Below, one piece after another: positions 42,997 to 51,861 of a stretch of 64,000 bases of DNA. This DNA comes from Hymenobacter yonginensis. Its GTDB lineage: Bacteria > Bacteroidota > Bacteroidia > Cytophagales > Hymenobacteraceae. The DNA lies in NCBI RefSeq assembly GCF_027625995.1, contig NZ_CP115396.1:62001-126000 (forward strand), in the 5' to 3' direction. The notes under the pieces are model-generated. The model worked only from the letters and a program-made list of their open reading frames with translations, was not told the origin of the DNA and did no database searches. A program made the translations under genes and the position numbers. Numbering within the stretch: the stretch's first letter is position 1; every line of letters begins with the position of its first letter.

Positions 42997-43026
42997 TATG
43001 TTCCTGAATAGGAAGAATGCGGAGGC

Positions 43027-45387
43027 TTAGTTGGTGCCGCCCGTGCTGCTGCCAGCGGGCTTCTGCTCCATCTTCTGCATTGAAGTCTGCTGCTGCTGCA
43101 TGGGGTTGGGCTGCGTGCGCTGCTGCTGCTCAAACAGCTCGAAGCGGGAAGGAGCTGCCTGTTGCGGCCAGGCGTTGTTGCTCAGGTCGATGTCGGCGGT
43201 TTCCAGATTGGGGTCCAGCACAAAGCTCACCACGGGCTTTTCGGTGATGAACACCTTGGTTACCTCGGCGTTGTTTTTGCGCCAGATTTCGGCCGGAATC
43301 GTCATCTTTTCCTGTTTGCCGTCCTGGTAGGTCATCTGCACGATAACAGGCATCGTGAGGCCGCCCAGGTTCTTGAGGCTCACTTCGTAGAAGTTCAGGC
43401 CGGCGTTCAGGCGCTGCTGCTGCTCGGCACTCAGGCCTTTCACCATTTGCTGGTAGCGCTGCTTGTCGGCGTCGGTGGTGGCCAGCGGGTCGTAGGTGTT
43501 GTAGAAGTCCTTCAGCTCGGGCTTCTCGTCCACGAGGGTGCGCTTGATGTCCTGCAGGTTGCGCTGCTGCGACAGAGTTTGGGGCGCTTTGTTGATCATC
43601 TCACGCTTGCGCGCGTTTTCGATTTCCGGGTTCTTGGAGTCCACCGAGTACCACTTCACGCCCGTAATGGCCAGGTCGGAGGCGTCGGTGGTGTAGAACC
43701 AGCCGCGCCAGAACCAGTCGAGGTCGGTGCCGGAGGCGTCTTCCATGGTGCGGAAGAAGTCAGCGGGCGTGGGGTGCTTGTAGGCCCAGCGGCGGGCGTA
43801 CTCCTTGAAGGCGTAGTCGAACAGCTCGCGGCCCAGAATGGTCTCGCGCAGGATGTTAAGGCCGGTAGCGGGCTTGGCGTAGGCGTTCGGCCCAAACTGC
43901 AGCACCGACTCCGAGTTGGTCATAATCGGGGTCTGCAGGTTTTTGCCGGTGCGCATGTAGTCCACAATGTTCTTGGGCTCGCCGCGGCGCGACGGGTAGT
44001 TCCGCTCCCATTCCTGCTCCGTGAGGTACTGCGTGAACGTGTTCAGGCCCTCGTCCATCCAGCTCCACTGGCGCTCATCCGAGTTAATGATCATCGGGAA
44101 GAAGTTGTGGCCCACCTCGTGAATAATCACCGAAATCATCCCGTATTTCCGGTCGGCCGAGTAGGTGCCGTCCTTCTCGGGGCGGCCGCCGTTGAAGCAC
44201 AGCATCGGGTACTCCATGCCGCCCACCGGGCCGTGCACCGAAATAGCCACCGGATATTCGTAGTCGATGGTGTACTTGGAGTAGGTTTTGATGGTGTGCG
44301 CCACCACTTCTGTCGAGTACTTGCCCCACAGCGGGTTACCCTCCTTGGGGTAGTAGCTCATGCACATCACCGGCTTGCCTTTCTGCATGATGCCCATGGC
44401 ATCCCAGATGAACTTGCGCGAGCTGGCCCAGGCAAAGTCGCGCACGTCCTTGGCGGCGTAGGTCCAGGTTTTGGTGCCTTTGGCGCGGCCGGTTTCGGCC
44501 TTTTCGGCTTCCTGCTGGCTCACGATGAGCACCGGCGTCTTGGCCGTTTTGGCTTTCTCGAGGCGCTGGCGCTGGGCGCTGGTCAGCACTTCGTTGGGGT
44601 TCTGCAGCACGCCGGTAGCGCCCACCACGTGGTCGGCGGGGGCGGTGATGCTCACGCGGTAGTCGCCGAAGGGCAGGGCGAATTCGCCGTTGCCGAGGAA
44701 CTGCTTGTGCTGCCAGCCCTGGTTATCGGAGTACACAGCCATGCGTGGGTAGAACTGCGCAATTTCGTAGAGGTAGTTTTTGTCCTCGGCGAAATACTCG
44801 TAGCCGCTGCGCTGGTTGATTTTCAGCTGGTCGTTGATGTTGTAGCTCCACGAAATGCTGAACGTGACGGCCTGCTTAGGCCGCAGCGGCGTGGGCAGGT
44901 CCACGCGCATCATGGTGTGGTTGATGACGTAGGGCAGCGCCTTGCCGCCCTTCATCTTCACCTCCGAAATCTTGAACCCGCCCTCAAACTCGCTGCGCTG
45001 CAGATACTCCATCGCCTGGAACGGCATCCGGTCCTGGATCTGGCCCACCTGCGTGGCCGTGGTGATGGAGTTTTTGTCGAGGATGTTCTGGTCGAGCTGC
45101 ACCCAGAGGTAGGTCAGCACGTCGGGCGAGAGGTTGGTGTAGGTGATGTCCTCGGAGCCCGTAATGGCCTGCTTCTCATCATCCAGCTTCACGCGGATAT
45201 TGTAGTCGGCGCGCTGCTGCCAATAGTCGGTGCCGGGGGCGCCGGAGGCGGTGCGGTAGGAGTTGGGTGTGGGCAGCAGCGTTTCGAGCTGCGCAAATTT
45301 GTCGGTGCCCGAGTTGGTGTTTTGGGCCAGGGCCGGTGCTGCCAGCAGCAAGGCAAGCCCCGCCACCGGCAGGAAAGGTTTCAGCAT
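43027..45387 (-). CDS. M1 family zinc metallopeptidase, exported
   Basis: 786 residues from ATG 45387 (the TTG at 45396 is upstream). Signal peptide MLKPFLPVAGLALLLAAPALAQ. The N-terminal beta domain (about 45-320) is followed by the catalytic domain with VIIHEVGHNFFPMIINSDER: HExxH with H423, E424, H427 and the third ligand in WMDEGLN 18 residues on. A C-terminal proline/glutamine-rich tail (about 750-786) looks disordered. It is expected to trim peptides in the periplasm or outer membrane. The HEVGHN variant defines a Bacteroidota-rich group of M1 enzymes. Confidence 0.93.
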   Translation of the reverse strand: MLKPFLPVAGLALLLAAPALAQNTNSGTDKFAQLETLLPTPNSYRTASGAPGTDYWQQRADYNIRVKLDDEKQAITGSEDITYTNLSPDVLTYLWVQLDQNILDKNSITTATQVGQIQDRMPFQAMEYLQRSEFEGGFKISEVKMKGGKALPYVINHTMMRVDLPTPLRPKQAVTFSISWSYNINDQLKINQRSGYEYFAEDKNYLYEIAQFYPRMAVYSDNQGWQHKQFLGNGEFALPFGDYRVSITAPADHVVGATGVLQNPNEVLTSAQRQRLEKAKTAKTPVLIVSQQEAEKAETGRAKGTKTWTYAAKDVRDFAWASSRKFIWDAMGIMQKGKPVMCMSYYPKEGNPLWGKYSTEVVAHTIKTYSKYTIDYEYPVAISVHGPVGGMEYPMLCFNGGRPEKDGTYSADRKYGMISVIIHEVGHNFFPMIINSDERQWSWMDEGLNTFTQYLTEQEWERNYPSRRGEPKNIVDYMRTGKNLQTPIMTNSESVLQFGPNAYAKPATGLNILRETILGRELFDYAFKEYARRWAYKHPTPADFFRTMEDASGTDLDWFWRGWFYTTDASDLAITGVKWYSVDSKNPEIENARKREMINKAPQTLSQQRNLQDIKRTLVDEKPELKDFYNTYDPLATTDADKQRYQQMVKGLSAEQQQRLNAGLNFYEVSLKNLGGLTMPVIVQMTYQDGKQEKMTIPAEIWRKNNAEVTKVFITEKPVVSFVLDPNLETADIDLSNNAWPQQAAPSRFELFEQQQRTQPNPMQQQQTSMQKMEQKPAGSSTGGTN

Positions 45388-45489
45388 AGTAGTCAAGCGC
45401 GGAAAAAGCAGAAAGCGAAGAAGGTAAATTTAGGCAAAATCAACGGCAGATTCGGCAAGGACGCCGCGGGCGGGCCAGTGTTGCACAAG

Positions 45490-45575
45490 GCGGCGTGGTG
45501 GGCTTGTGGATTGATGGATTGGTAATGCATAACCCACCACTCCACCAACCTGCCAGCCCACCACTCAACCCACCA
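45490..45575. repeat. Hairpin of heptamer-like TGGTGGG/TGGATTG units
   Basis: GTGGTGGGCTTGTGGATTGA... on the left faces AACCCACCACTCCACCAACC and CCACCACTCAACCCACCA on the right. It overlaps the stop codon of the HupE-like gene and lies upstream of the M1 peptidase gene. Confidence 0.65.
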
Positions 45576-46167
45576 ATAGCACCAGCGCAATACCCATGGC
45601 CGCCCCACTGACCACCAGCAGCCAGTCGCGGCGCTGCACCCCAAAGCCGCGCAGCAGCAGCAGCCCCAGCAGCAAAATCAGGCTTACAATCAGCAGCTGG
45701 CCCAGCTCCACGCCCACATTGAAGGCCAGCAGCTCCAGCACCGGCCGGCTCTGTTGGCCCAGCAGCTCGCGCAGGTAGCTGGAAAAGCCCAGGCCATGAA
45801 TCAGGCCGAATACCAGAGCCAGCAGGTTGGGCAGGGCCAGCACGGCGGGCTCGGGCCGGCTCACGCGGGCTAGGCGCGACTCGGTGCGGCCGGCTCGCGC
45901 CAGGTTCACGGCGCAGGTCAGCAGAATGGTTATCGGAATCAGCTTTTCCACCAGGCCGGAGCTGAAGCTCACGATCTGCAGCGTGGCCAGCGCCAGCGTA
46001 AGCGAATGGCCCAGCGTGAAGCTGGTAACCAACGCCAGCAGACGCCGCCAGTCGGCCAGCACGTAGGGGGCGCACAGCGCCAGCAGGAACACGAGGTGGT
46101 CGTAAGCCCGCAGGTTGAAAATGTGGAAGAAGCCGAGCTGAAGGTAGGTCTGAAACAGAGACGCCAT
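45565..46167 (-). CDS. HupE/UreJ-like membrane protein
   Basis: 200 residues with six to seven hydrophobic helices. The family pattern is visible in GFFHIFNLRAYDHLVFLLAL, TSFTLGHSLTLALAT and GLIHGLGFSSYLRELL, with conserved histidines that could bind nickel or another metal. HupE/UreJ proteins are linked to nickel supply for hydrogenase or urease, but neither enzyme is in the window, so transport of a metal is only inferred. Start ATG at 46167. Confidence 0.85.
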   Translation of the reverse strand: MASLFQTYLQLGFFHIFNLRAYDHLVFLLALCAPYVLADWRRLLALVTSFTLGHSLTLALATLQIVSFSSGLVEKLIPITILLTCAVNLARAGRTESRLARVSRPEPAVLALPNLLALVFGLIHGLGFSSYLRELLGQQSRPVLELLAFNVGVELGQLLIVSLILLLGLLLLRGFGVQRRDWLLVVSGAAMGIALVLLVG

Positions 46168-46723
46168 GCCGCAAAGCTACACGAGTAGCTGAATATGGGC
46201 TATTTGCAACGACAGGCAAACAGGCCACCGCCGCTACAGCCCAATGGCAGAGTAGCAACGCTGGCCTGTAGGTAAGCGTGGTTGGGAAAAGGAATCAGGA
46301 AGCGAGGCAGGCGAAACAGCTTGGTCGGACACCTCCATCCCCGGCAGCGGGGGAATCCGGCAATGGAGGTGTCAGACAACGGGCAGGGGAAACCCAGAAT
46401 TTATCTTAATTGTAATGTATTTAATAATTATTTGTAAATATATAAGAATTAATCGAGCGTGCAATACCTGCGCGCCGAAATTTTATCAGTTGGATTCACA
46501 CGCCGTCAACCGGCCCCAATAACCGCGCTGGCGCAGGCACCAGCACGCCCTGCGGCAACTTCCCGACGGCGCGGCTACGCCTTTCTCCGGGCCGCTTGTG
46601 CAACGCCGGGGCCAGGGAGGCAGGAGTTTAGGGTGGGGCAGTAGTTTCTCAGGCAAAGTAGGATTTCAGTGCGGGCCGAATGGTATATTGCGGCATAGAT
46701 TCGGTTTTATCACCTCTGCATTT
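46168..46723. other. 556-base intergenic region with a hairpin and an AT-rich block
   Basis: No gene is supported. GACACCTCCAT (46328-46338) and its exact complement ATGGAGGTGTC (46363-46373) form a hairpin whose loop holds CCCCGGCAGCGGGGG. A strongly AT-rich block follows at about 46398-46452. TATATTGC at 46684-46691 ahead of the next gene may be a -7 box. Confidence 0.5.
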
Positions 46724-47215
46724 ATGTTATTTCGAGTATTGTGCATCAGCGCTCTGCTGCTGCCCTGCCTAGCGAAGGCCCAGGCCCCCATCAACCTGCC
46801 TTCCGAAACCTTCAAGCAGCAGCTGCGCAACCAGTACCTGCGCAACGACACCGCTCAGGCCATCATCAGCCTGTACAGCAAGCGCCAGGCGGGCGGCGTG
46901 AGCTGGATGGTGGGCGGCGCGCTGGCCGGGCTGCGGCTGGCTACCAGCGGCGGCCGCGAAGTAGCAAGCGGCCCCGGCTACACAGTTTCCCAGGAGGCAC
47001 CTTCGGCCGGCGTGGTGCTGCTGGCGACGCTGCCGTTTGTGGGCTATGGCTTGGGCAAGCTGCTGCACTACGGCAACACCAACCTGGCTGCCCAACTCAC
47101 GGCCTACGGGGCCGGGCAGCCGCTGCCGCGCAGCCTGCGCCGCAAGCTCAAGCCGCGCTTCTTCAGCACGCCCATCATTCAGTACACGCCGGTACCCGTC
47201 GCGCCGGCCAAGTAA
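46724..47215 (+). CDS. Exported membrane-associated protein, paralogue 1 of 3
   Basis: 163 residues. Signal peptide MLFRVLCISALLLPCLAKAQ, then a helix ending LYSKRQAGG, two hydrophobic stretches (WMVGGALAGLRLA, AGVVLLATLPFVGYGLG) and the closing motif LTAYGAGQPLPRSLRRKL-KPRFF. The same order LF.KRR / two hydrophobic segments / AY..GQPIP..R..L...HF occurs in the next two genes. Family not recognised. ATG 46724 is chosen because it gives the signal peptide. The next gene begins 4 bases after its stop. Confidence 0.8.
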   Translation: MLFRVLCISALLLPCLAKAQAPINLPSETFKQQLRNQYLRNDTAQAIISLYSKRQAGGVSWMVGGALAGLRLATSGGREVASGPGYTVSQEAPSAGVVLLATLPFVGYGLGKLLHYGNTNLAAQLTAYGAGQPLPRSLRRKLKPRFFSTPIIQYTPVPVAPAK

Positions 47216-47219
47216 CGCT

Positions 47220-47810
47220 ATGCGCGCTTTTCTACTCCTGTTGCTGCTGCTGGCTGGTGTGGCCGGTTATGCCCAGCAAGCACCCGCCGCACTATCCGGC
47301 GTTGCGCCCGTTGCTACCGCGCCTGCCGCCGCCACCCCTGCCGACTCCGGCGCGGTGCTGCTGTTCAACGGCTGGTACCTGCCCCGCTACGCCCCCAAAG
47401 CCACCGAGGCCGACACCACCGGGGCGCTGCTGAGCTTGTTCCGGAAACGCCGTTACGCCGGCTGGCTCTACACGCTGCCCTTCATTGCGGGCATGACGCT
47501 GGCCCTGCCCATTTCCTCCACCGACCGCTACGGCCAGACCACCGTGGCCGACGAAGCCATTTCGCCACCGCTGGGCGTGGCCCTGCTGGCGGGTACGGTG
47601 GTGGGCTTCATCACCCACGCCAGCAAGTTCAACAAAGCCCACTTGGTAGCCGTGGACAAAGCCTACGCGGCCGGCCAGCCCATTCCGGCCAAATACCGCA
47701 GCCAGCTCAACGCCAGCCATTTTCAGGAAGCCGCCTATCTGCGCGAGGCCTTGCGCCAGCAAATGGAGCGTGAGCAACTGCAGCGTCAGGCTGCGGAAGC
47801 TACTAACTAA
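47220..47810 (+). CDS. Exported membrane-associated protein, paralogue 2 of 3
   Basis: 196 residues. Signal peptide MRAFLLLLLLLAGVAGYAQ, then an alanine/proline-rich stretch of about 50 residues not present in the others. The shared core follows: LLSLFRKRRYAGW, two hydrophobic segments (LPFIAGMTLALPI, LGVALLAGTVVGFITHA), AYAAGQPIPAKYRSQL-NASHF and a charged C-terminal helix (REALRQQMEREQLQRQ). It starts 4 bases after paralogue 1, so the two are one transcription unit. No function known. Confidence 0.8.
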   Translation: MRAFLLLLLLLAGVAGYAQQAPAALSGVAPVATAPAAATPADSGAVLLFNGWYLPRYAPKATEADTTGALLSLFRKRRYAGWLYTLPFIAGMTLALPISSTDRYGQTTVADEAISPPLGVALLAGTVVGFITHASKFNKAHLVAVDKAYAAGQPIPAKYRSQLNASHFQEAAYLREALRQQMEREQLQRQAAEATN

Positions 47811-47938
47811 CGCTGGGGCAGCTCTGGTCTTCACTTCGCATAACCAAGAACCTGTTTGTGCGGCGTCAGGAGCGCTCCAGTATCGAAACAAAAAGCCGCG
47901 CCGATAAAGAATTAATTCTCCTATTTACCCTTTTCTAC

Positions 47939-48319
47939 ATGATTGCATACTTATTTCGAACCTGCGCTTTCACTGGCTTATTAGCACTCAGCGCTTTTTC
48001 ATCGTTTGCCCAAACTACTCAACCAGTAGATTCATCTAAAGCCGTACAACGCTTATTTGACAAACGGCGCACCGGCAGCACCATTCTGGCATTGCCAGGT
48101 GGTTACTTTTTTGGCTACGGCGCCGTGGCTACTGCCCGAGGAATTGACGGCGCCCCAACTACGCTGGGATTAGGTGTAGTACTGTCGGCCGTTGCCATTG
48201 CGAAAAACGCGCGGTTTAGCAAAGCAAAGGAAGAAGCCATCCTGAGTGCTTATCAACAAGGCAAGCCTATTCCGAAGAATATCCTACGTCGTCTTAAGAA
48301 GAAACACTTTAACGCCTAG
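47939..48319 (+). CDS. Exported membrane-associated protein, paralogue 3 of 3
   Basis: 126 residues from ATG 47939, with signal peptide MIAYLFRTCAFTGLLALSAF..FAQ. It contains the shared core only: VQRLFDKRRTGS, LPGGYFFGYGAVATA, LGLGVVLSAVAIA, ILSAYQQGKPIPKNILRRL-KKKHF. It is visibly less G+C-rich than paralogues 1 and 2, so it either diverged in composition or arrived separately. It lies 128 bases after paralogue 2 and is followed by a strong terminator. Confidence 0.78.
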   Translation: MIAYLFRTCAFTGLLALSAFSSFAQTTQPVDSSKAVQRLFDKRRTGSTILALPGGYFFGYGAVATARGIDGAPTTLGLGVVLSAVAIAKNARFSKAKEEAILSAYQQGKPIPKNILRRLKKKHFNA

Positions 48320-48328
48320 CCTTAACAC

Positions 48329-48369
48329 ACAAAAAGCCCCGCCGGCATAGTGCCGGCGGGGCTTTTTTA
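48329..48369 (+). terminator. Intrinsic terminator after the three-paralogue cluster
   Basis: AAAAAGCCCCGCCGGC and its complement GCCGGCGGGGCTTTTT (48331-48346, 48352-48367) with a 5-base loop and a T run. It may also stop clpB transcripts from the other side. Confidence 0.9.
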
Positions 48370-48378
48370 TGACCGTCA

Positions 48379-48418
48379 GGCTCCCCTCTCCCTGAGGAGA
48401 GGGGCCAGGGGGGAGGTT
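48379..48418. repeat. Family F element (CCCCTCTCC...GGAGAGGGG)
   Basis: CTCCCCTCTCC, CTGA, GGAGAGGGGCCAGGGGGGAG. The same layout, including the CCAGG-GGAGGT tail, is nested in the composite repeat at 11372-11410. It lies just after the clpB stop codon. Confidence 0.75.
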
Positions 48419-51035
48419 ACCCCACCGCCGGCATCTCCACGTTGTTGAAGCGGATGCCGCCGTCTTCCAGTACGGCTTCCACCACCGCGTCCTTGCTCAC
48501 GCGGCCCGAGAGAATGTCTTTCGAAAGCTCGTTGAGCACCAGGCGCTGGATGACGCGCTTGAGCGGCCGGGCCCCGAAGGTGGGGTCGAAGCCCTGCTCA
48601 CCGAGGAAGTCCAGCACTTCGTCGGAGGCGGCCAGGCGGATGCCGGCCTCTTCCAGGCGCTGCTGAATCTGGCGGAACTGGATGTCCACGATCTTGCGGA
48701 TTTCCTTGCGCTTGAGCGGCTGGAACATCACGATTTCGTCGATGCGGTTCAGGAACTCGGGGCGCATGTGCTGCTTGAGGCGGTCCACCACTTCCTCGCG
48801 GGTGCGGTCCACCACTTCGTCGTGGTTGTACTCGTTCAGCTCCTTGAAATTCTGCTGAATGATGTCGGCCCCCGTGTTCGAGGTCATGATGATGATGGTG
48901 TTCTTGAAGTTCGCCACCCGGCCCTTGTTGTCGGTGAGGCGGCCGTCGTCGAGCACCTGCAGCAGGATGTTGAACACGTCGGGGTGGGCTTTTTCGATTT
49001 CATCGAGCAGCACCACCGAGTAGGGCTTGCGGCGCACGGCCTCGGTCAGCTGGCCGCCTTCGTCGTAGCCCACGTAGCCGGGAGGCGCCCCAATCAGGCG
49101 CGACACGGCGTGGCGCTCCTGAAACTCGCTCATATCGATGCGCACCATGGCGTTTTCATCGTTGAACAGGTACTCGGCCAGGGCCTTGGCCAGCTCGGTT
49201 TTGCCCACACCGGTCGTGCCCAGGAAAATAAACGAGCCGATGGGCCGTTTGGGGTCCTGCAGCCCGGCCCGGGAGCGGCGCACGGCGTCGGAAATGGCCG
49301 CAATGGCTTCCGATTGGCCGGCCACGCGCTTGCCTAGCTCGGCCTCCAGGTTCAGCAGTTTTTCGCGGTCCGACTGCAGCATCTTGCTCACCGGAATGCC
49401 GGTCCATTTGGCCACCACGTCGGCAATGTCCTCCTGGGTCACCACCTCCTGCAGCATCGAGCCGCCTTCCTTGCCTTTGTCGGCTTCGGCCAGGGCCTGC
49501 AGCTCCTTCAGCTTGGCTTCGGCTTCCTGAATTTTGCCGTAGCGCAGCTCGGCCACGCGGCCGTAGTCGCCCTGGCGCTCGGCCTGGTCGGCTTCCAGCT
49601 TGTAGCGCTCAATGTTCTCCTTTTCGGTCTGGATGCTGGTGAGGGCCGATTTCTCGTTTTCCCACTGGGCCTTCAGGTCGTCGCGGCGGGCCGAGAGGTC
49701 GGCAATGTCCTTGTTGAGCACGGCTTCCCGGTCGTGGTTTTCCTCGCGGCGGATGGCCTCGCGCTCAATTTCCAGCTGCATGATGCGACGCTGCACCTCG
49801 TCCAGCTCTACGGGCATGGAGTTCAGCTCGATGCGCAGCTTGGCGGCGGCCTCGTCCATCAGGTCGATGGCCTTATCGGGCAGAAACCGGTCGGTGATGT
49901 AGCGCGAACTAAGCTCTACGGCGGCAATAACGGCGTCGTCGGTGATGCGCACGCCGTGGTGCAGCTCGTACTTCTCTTTGATGCCGCGCATGATGCTGAT
50001 GGCGTCCTCCACGGTGGGCTCGTCTACCATCACGGCCTGGAAGCGGCGCTCCAGGGCCTTGTCCTTCTCAATGTACTTCTGGTACTCCTTGAGCGTGGTG
50101 GCCCCGATGGCGTGCAGCTCGCCGCGGGCCAAAGCCGGCTTCAGCAGGTTGGCCGCGTCCATGGCGCCCTCGCCGCCCGCGCCGGCCCCGATGAGCGTGT
50201 GCATCTCGTCAATGAACAGGATAATCTGCCCATCCGAGTCGGTTACTTCCTTGATGACGGCCTTGAGGCGCTCCTCAAACTCGCCCTTGTACTTGGCCCC
50301 GGCAATGAGCAGACCCATGTCGAGGCTCATAATCACCTTGTCGCGCAGGTTTTCGGGCACGTCGCCGGCCACGATGCGCTGGGCCAGGCCCTCCACAATG
50401 GCGGTTTTGCCCACGCCCGGCTCGCCTAGCAGCACGGGGTTGTTCTTGGTGCGCCGGCTCAGAATCTGGAGCACCCGGCGGATTTCCTCGTCGCGGCCAA
50501 TCACCGGGTCCATCTTGCCGGTGCGCACCTGCTCGTTGAGGTTGCGGGCGTAGCGGTTGAGGCTTTGGTACTGGTCCTCGGCCGACTGCGACGTGACCTT
50601 GCGGCCCCCGCGCAGCTCCAGAATGGCCGCTTTCAGGTCTTTCTCGTTGAAGCCGGCGTCCTTCATCAGGGTCGCCACGGCATCCTTACCACTGAGCAGC
50701 CCCAGCAGCAGGTGCTCCACCGACACGTATTCGTCCTGAAACTCCTTGAGGTAGCCGGTGGCGCGCTGCAGAGCGGCGGCGGTTTCGTTGGCGAGGTAGG
50801 GCGAGCCGCCGCTCACCTTGGGGTAGGCGGCCACCAGGGCATCGAGGCGGGGCGTGAGAATGTTGAGGTTGGCCCCCAGCTTCTTGGCCACAAACGACAG
50901 CACGTTCTCGTCGCTCTGGAACAGGCCCTTCAGCAGATGGCCGGTTTCAATGGCTTGCTGCTGGTTGGCGCCGGCAATTTCGGTGGCCTTCTGTACGGCC
51001 TCCTGCGCCTTGATGGTATAGTTATTAAAGTTCAT
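48417..51035 (-). CDS. clpB: ATP-dependent chaperone ClpB
   Basis: Hexameric AAA+ disaggregase that rescues aggregated proteins with DnaK, 872 residues, cytoplasmic. The N-domain has two Clp repeats (1-150), NBD1 has Walker [11 protein letters not shown] and Walker [14 protein letters not shown], the middle coiled-coil is about 410-525, and NBD2 has [10 protein letters not shown] and [15 protein letters not shown]. The long M-domain separates it from ClpA/ClpC. No obvious CIRCE or heat-shock promoter was recognised in the upstream 85 bases. Start ATG at 51035. Confidence 0.98.
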   Translation of the reverse strand: MNFNNYTIKAQEAVQKATEIAGANQQQAIETGHLLKGLFQSDENVLSFVAKKLGANLNILTPRLDALVAAYPKVSGGSPYLANETAAALQRATGYLKEFQDEYVSVEHLLLGLLSGKDAVATLMKDAGFNEKDLKAAILELRGGRKVTSQSAEDQYQSLNRYARNLNEQVRTGKMDPVIGRDEEIRRVLQILSRRTKNNPVLLGEPGVGKTAIVEGLAQRIVAGDVPENLRDKVIMSLDMGLLIAGAKYKGEFEERLKAVIKEVTDSDGQIILFIDEMHTLIGAGAGGEGAMDAANLLKPALARGELHAIGATTLKEYQKYIEKDKALERRFQAVMVDEPTVEDAISIMRGIKEKYELHHGVRITDDAVIAAVELSSRYITDRFLPDKAIDLMDEAAAKLRIELNSMPVELDEVQRRIMQLEIEREAIRREENHDREAVLNKDIADLSARRDDLKAQWENEKSALTSIQTEKENIERYKLEADQAERQGDYGRVAELRYGKIQEAEAKLKELQALAEADKGKEGGSMLQEVVTQEDIADVVAKWTGIPVSKMLQSDREKLLNLEAELGKRVAGQSEAIAAISDAVRRSRAGLQDPKRPIGSFIFLGTTGVGKTELAKALAEYLFNDENAMVRIDMSEFQERHAVSRLIGAPPGYVGYDEGGQLTEAVRRKPYSVVLLDEIEKAHPDVFNILLQVLDDGRLTDNKGRVANFKNTIIIMTSNTGADIIQQNFKELNEYNHDEVVDRTREEVVDRLKQHMRPEFLNRIDEIVMFQPLKRKEIRKIVDIQFRQIQQRLEEAGIRLAASDEVLDFLGEQGFDPTFGARPLKRVIQRLVLNELSKDILSGRVSKDAVVEAVLEDGGIRFNNVEMPAVG

Positions 51036-51135
51036 GGTTGGCTTTCGTCGTAGGGTGAGACTTCGCAGTGGAAGGTTCTACGAGGAAGCTAGCAAACGGG
51101 GTGCGAGGATGGTTTTGCTGACTTTTTGGCTGAAT

Positions 51136-51193
51136 TTTAAGAGTTTATAGTATGATTTATGTGCTATTTTGACAGTAATTTAAGAGTTTATAG
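51136..51193. repeat. Direct repeat TTTAAGAGTTTATAG, two copies
   Basis: Exact 15-base copies at 51136-51150 and 51179-51193, start-to-start distance 43 bases, in AT-rich DNA between clpB and the CBASS operon. They may be boundary or recombination sequences of the inserted block; there are only two copies, so no CRISPR array. Confidence 0.7.
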
Positions 51194-51197
51194 GATA

Positions 51198-51247
51198 CAA
51201 GAACGACGAAAGGATCTAGTTCTCACTAGATCCTTTCGTCGTTCTTG
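51198..51247 (-). terminator. Long hairpin after the CBASS operon (probable terminator)
   Basis: AAGAACGACGAAAGGATCTA... and its exact complement form a stem of about 22 bp with a 4-base loop (TCTC). It lies 18 bases beyond the effector stop codon. The stem is longer than usual for an intrinsic terminator, and a T run is not evident. Confidence 0.6.
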
Positions 51248-51264
51248 CCTATATAAATAAATTA

Positions 51265-51861
51265 TTAGGTGGAAACTTTTGTTAAAATTAGATCACCAAT
51301 TGTCTTTCTATCAGTCCAATACTGGCCTTCCAATATAGATTCATCTTCATTTATTCTAAGTATAACTGAGCCATAATGTATAGGACTCTTGGCTTTAACA
51401 GAGGCTTTAGGCTCGCTTCGGTAAGAGTACCATAGGTTTTTATATCCTCGTTCTAAGTCTATGTCAAGTGAAGATGCAGCACTATTACTTTTCATTTCTT
51501 TAGTCTCAATTTTTACATTAATATGAAACAATGACTGAGTAATAGTTGCTTTTGCATCTATTGGATCTGGAGTCTCTCCATTATCGTCTTGCCAACTTGA
51601 TATGAGTTGACCTTCCCAAGTTCCTGACAAGTCAGGAACTTGTATTAGCCATCCTTTAAATATTTTCCATTTCCACATATACTTGATGAATAGTCCCCAG
51701 AATAATACATTAATTGATACGACAGAAGATATTTGGCCGAAATCTGAAACATCAAGCTGGCCTAATTTAAAACCATGATGATACCATATTAGTGCAAACC
51801 AGGTCGCAAGGGCTAGGCCAATAATTGCGAAGCCGAATGTTCTTAAGTCGTGTTTAATCAT
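51265..51861 (-). CDS. cap15: CBASS effector, Cap15-like (two TM helices plus beta-barrel)
   Basis: 198 residues. Two membrane helices (about 8-27 TFGFAIIGLALATWFALI and 46-66 SVVSINVLFWGLFIKYM) are followed by a beta-rich domain with LSGTWEGQLISSW (78-90) and the closing LEGQYWTDRKTIGDLIL (177-193), as in the SMODS-associated 2TM-beta family. Cap15 proteins sense the cyclic nucleotide made by the partner enzyme through the beta-barrel, oligomerise and break the inner membrane, killing the infected cell. The ATG at 51861 overlaps the end of the CD-NTase gene by 8 bases, so translation is coupled. Strongly AT-rich compared with clpB. The call rests on motif reading and context. Confidence 0.85.
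   Translation of the reverse strand: MIKHDLRTFGFAIIGLALATWFALIWYHHGFKLGQLDVSDFGQISSVVSINVLFWGLFIKYMWKWKIFKGWLIQVPDLSGTWEGQLISSWQDDNGETPDPIDAKATITQSLFHINVKIETKEMKSNSAASSLDIDLERGYKNLWYSYRSEPKASVKAKSPIHYGSVILRINEDESILEGQYWTDRKTIGDLILTKVST

Noticed and set aside
51136-51193. Short CRISPR with 15-bp repeats
   Set aside because: Only two copies, very short repeat, AT-rich spacing region, no cas genes.
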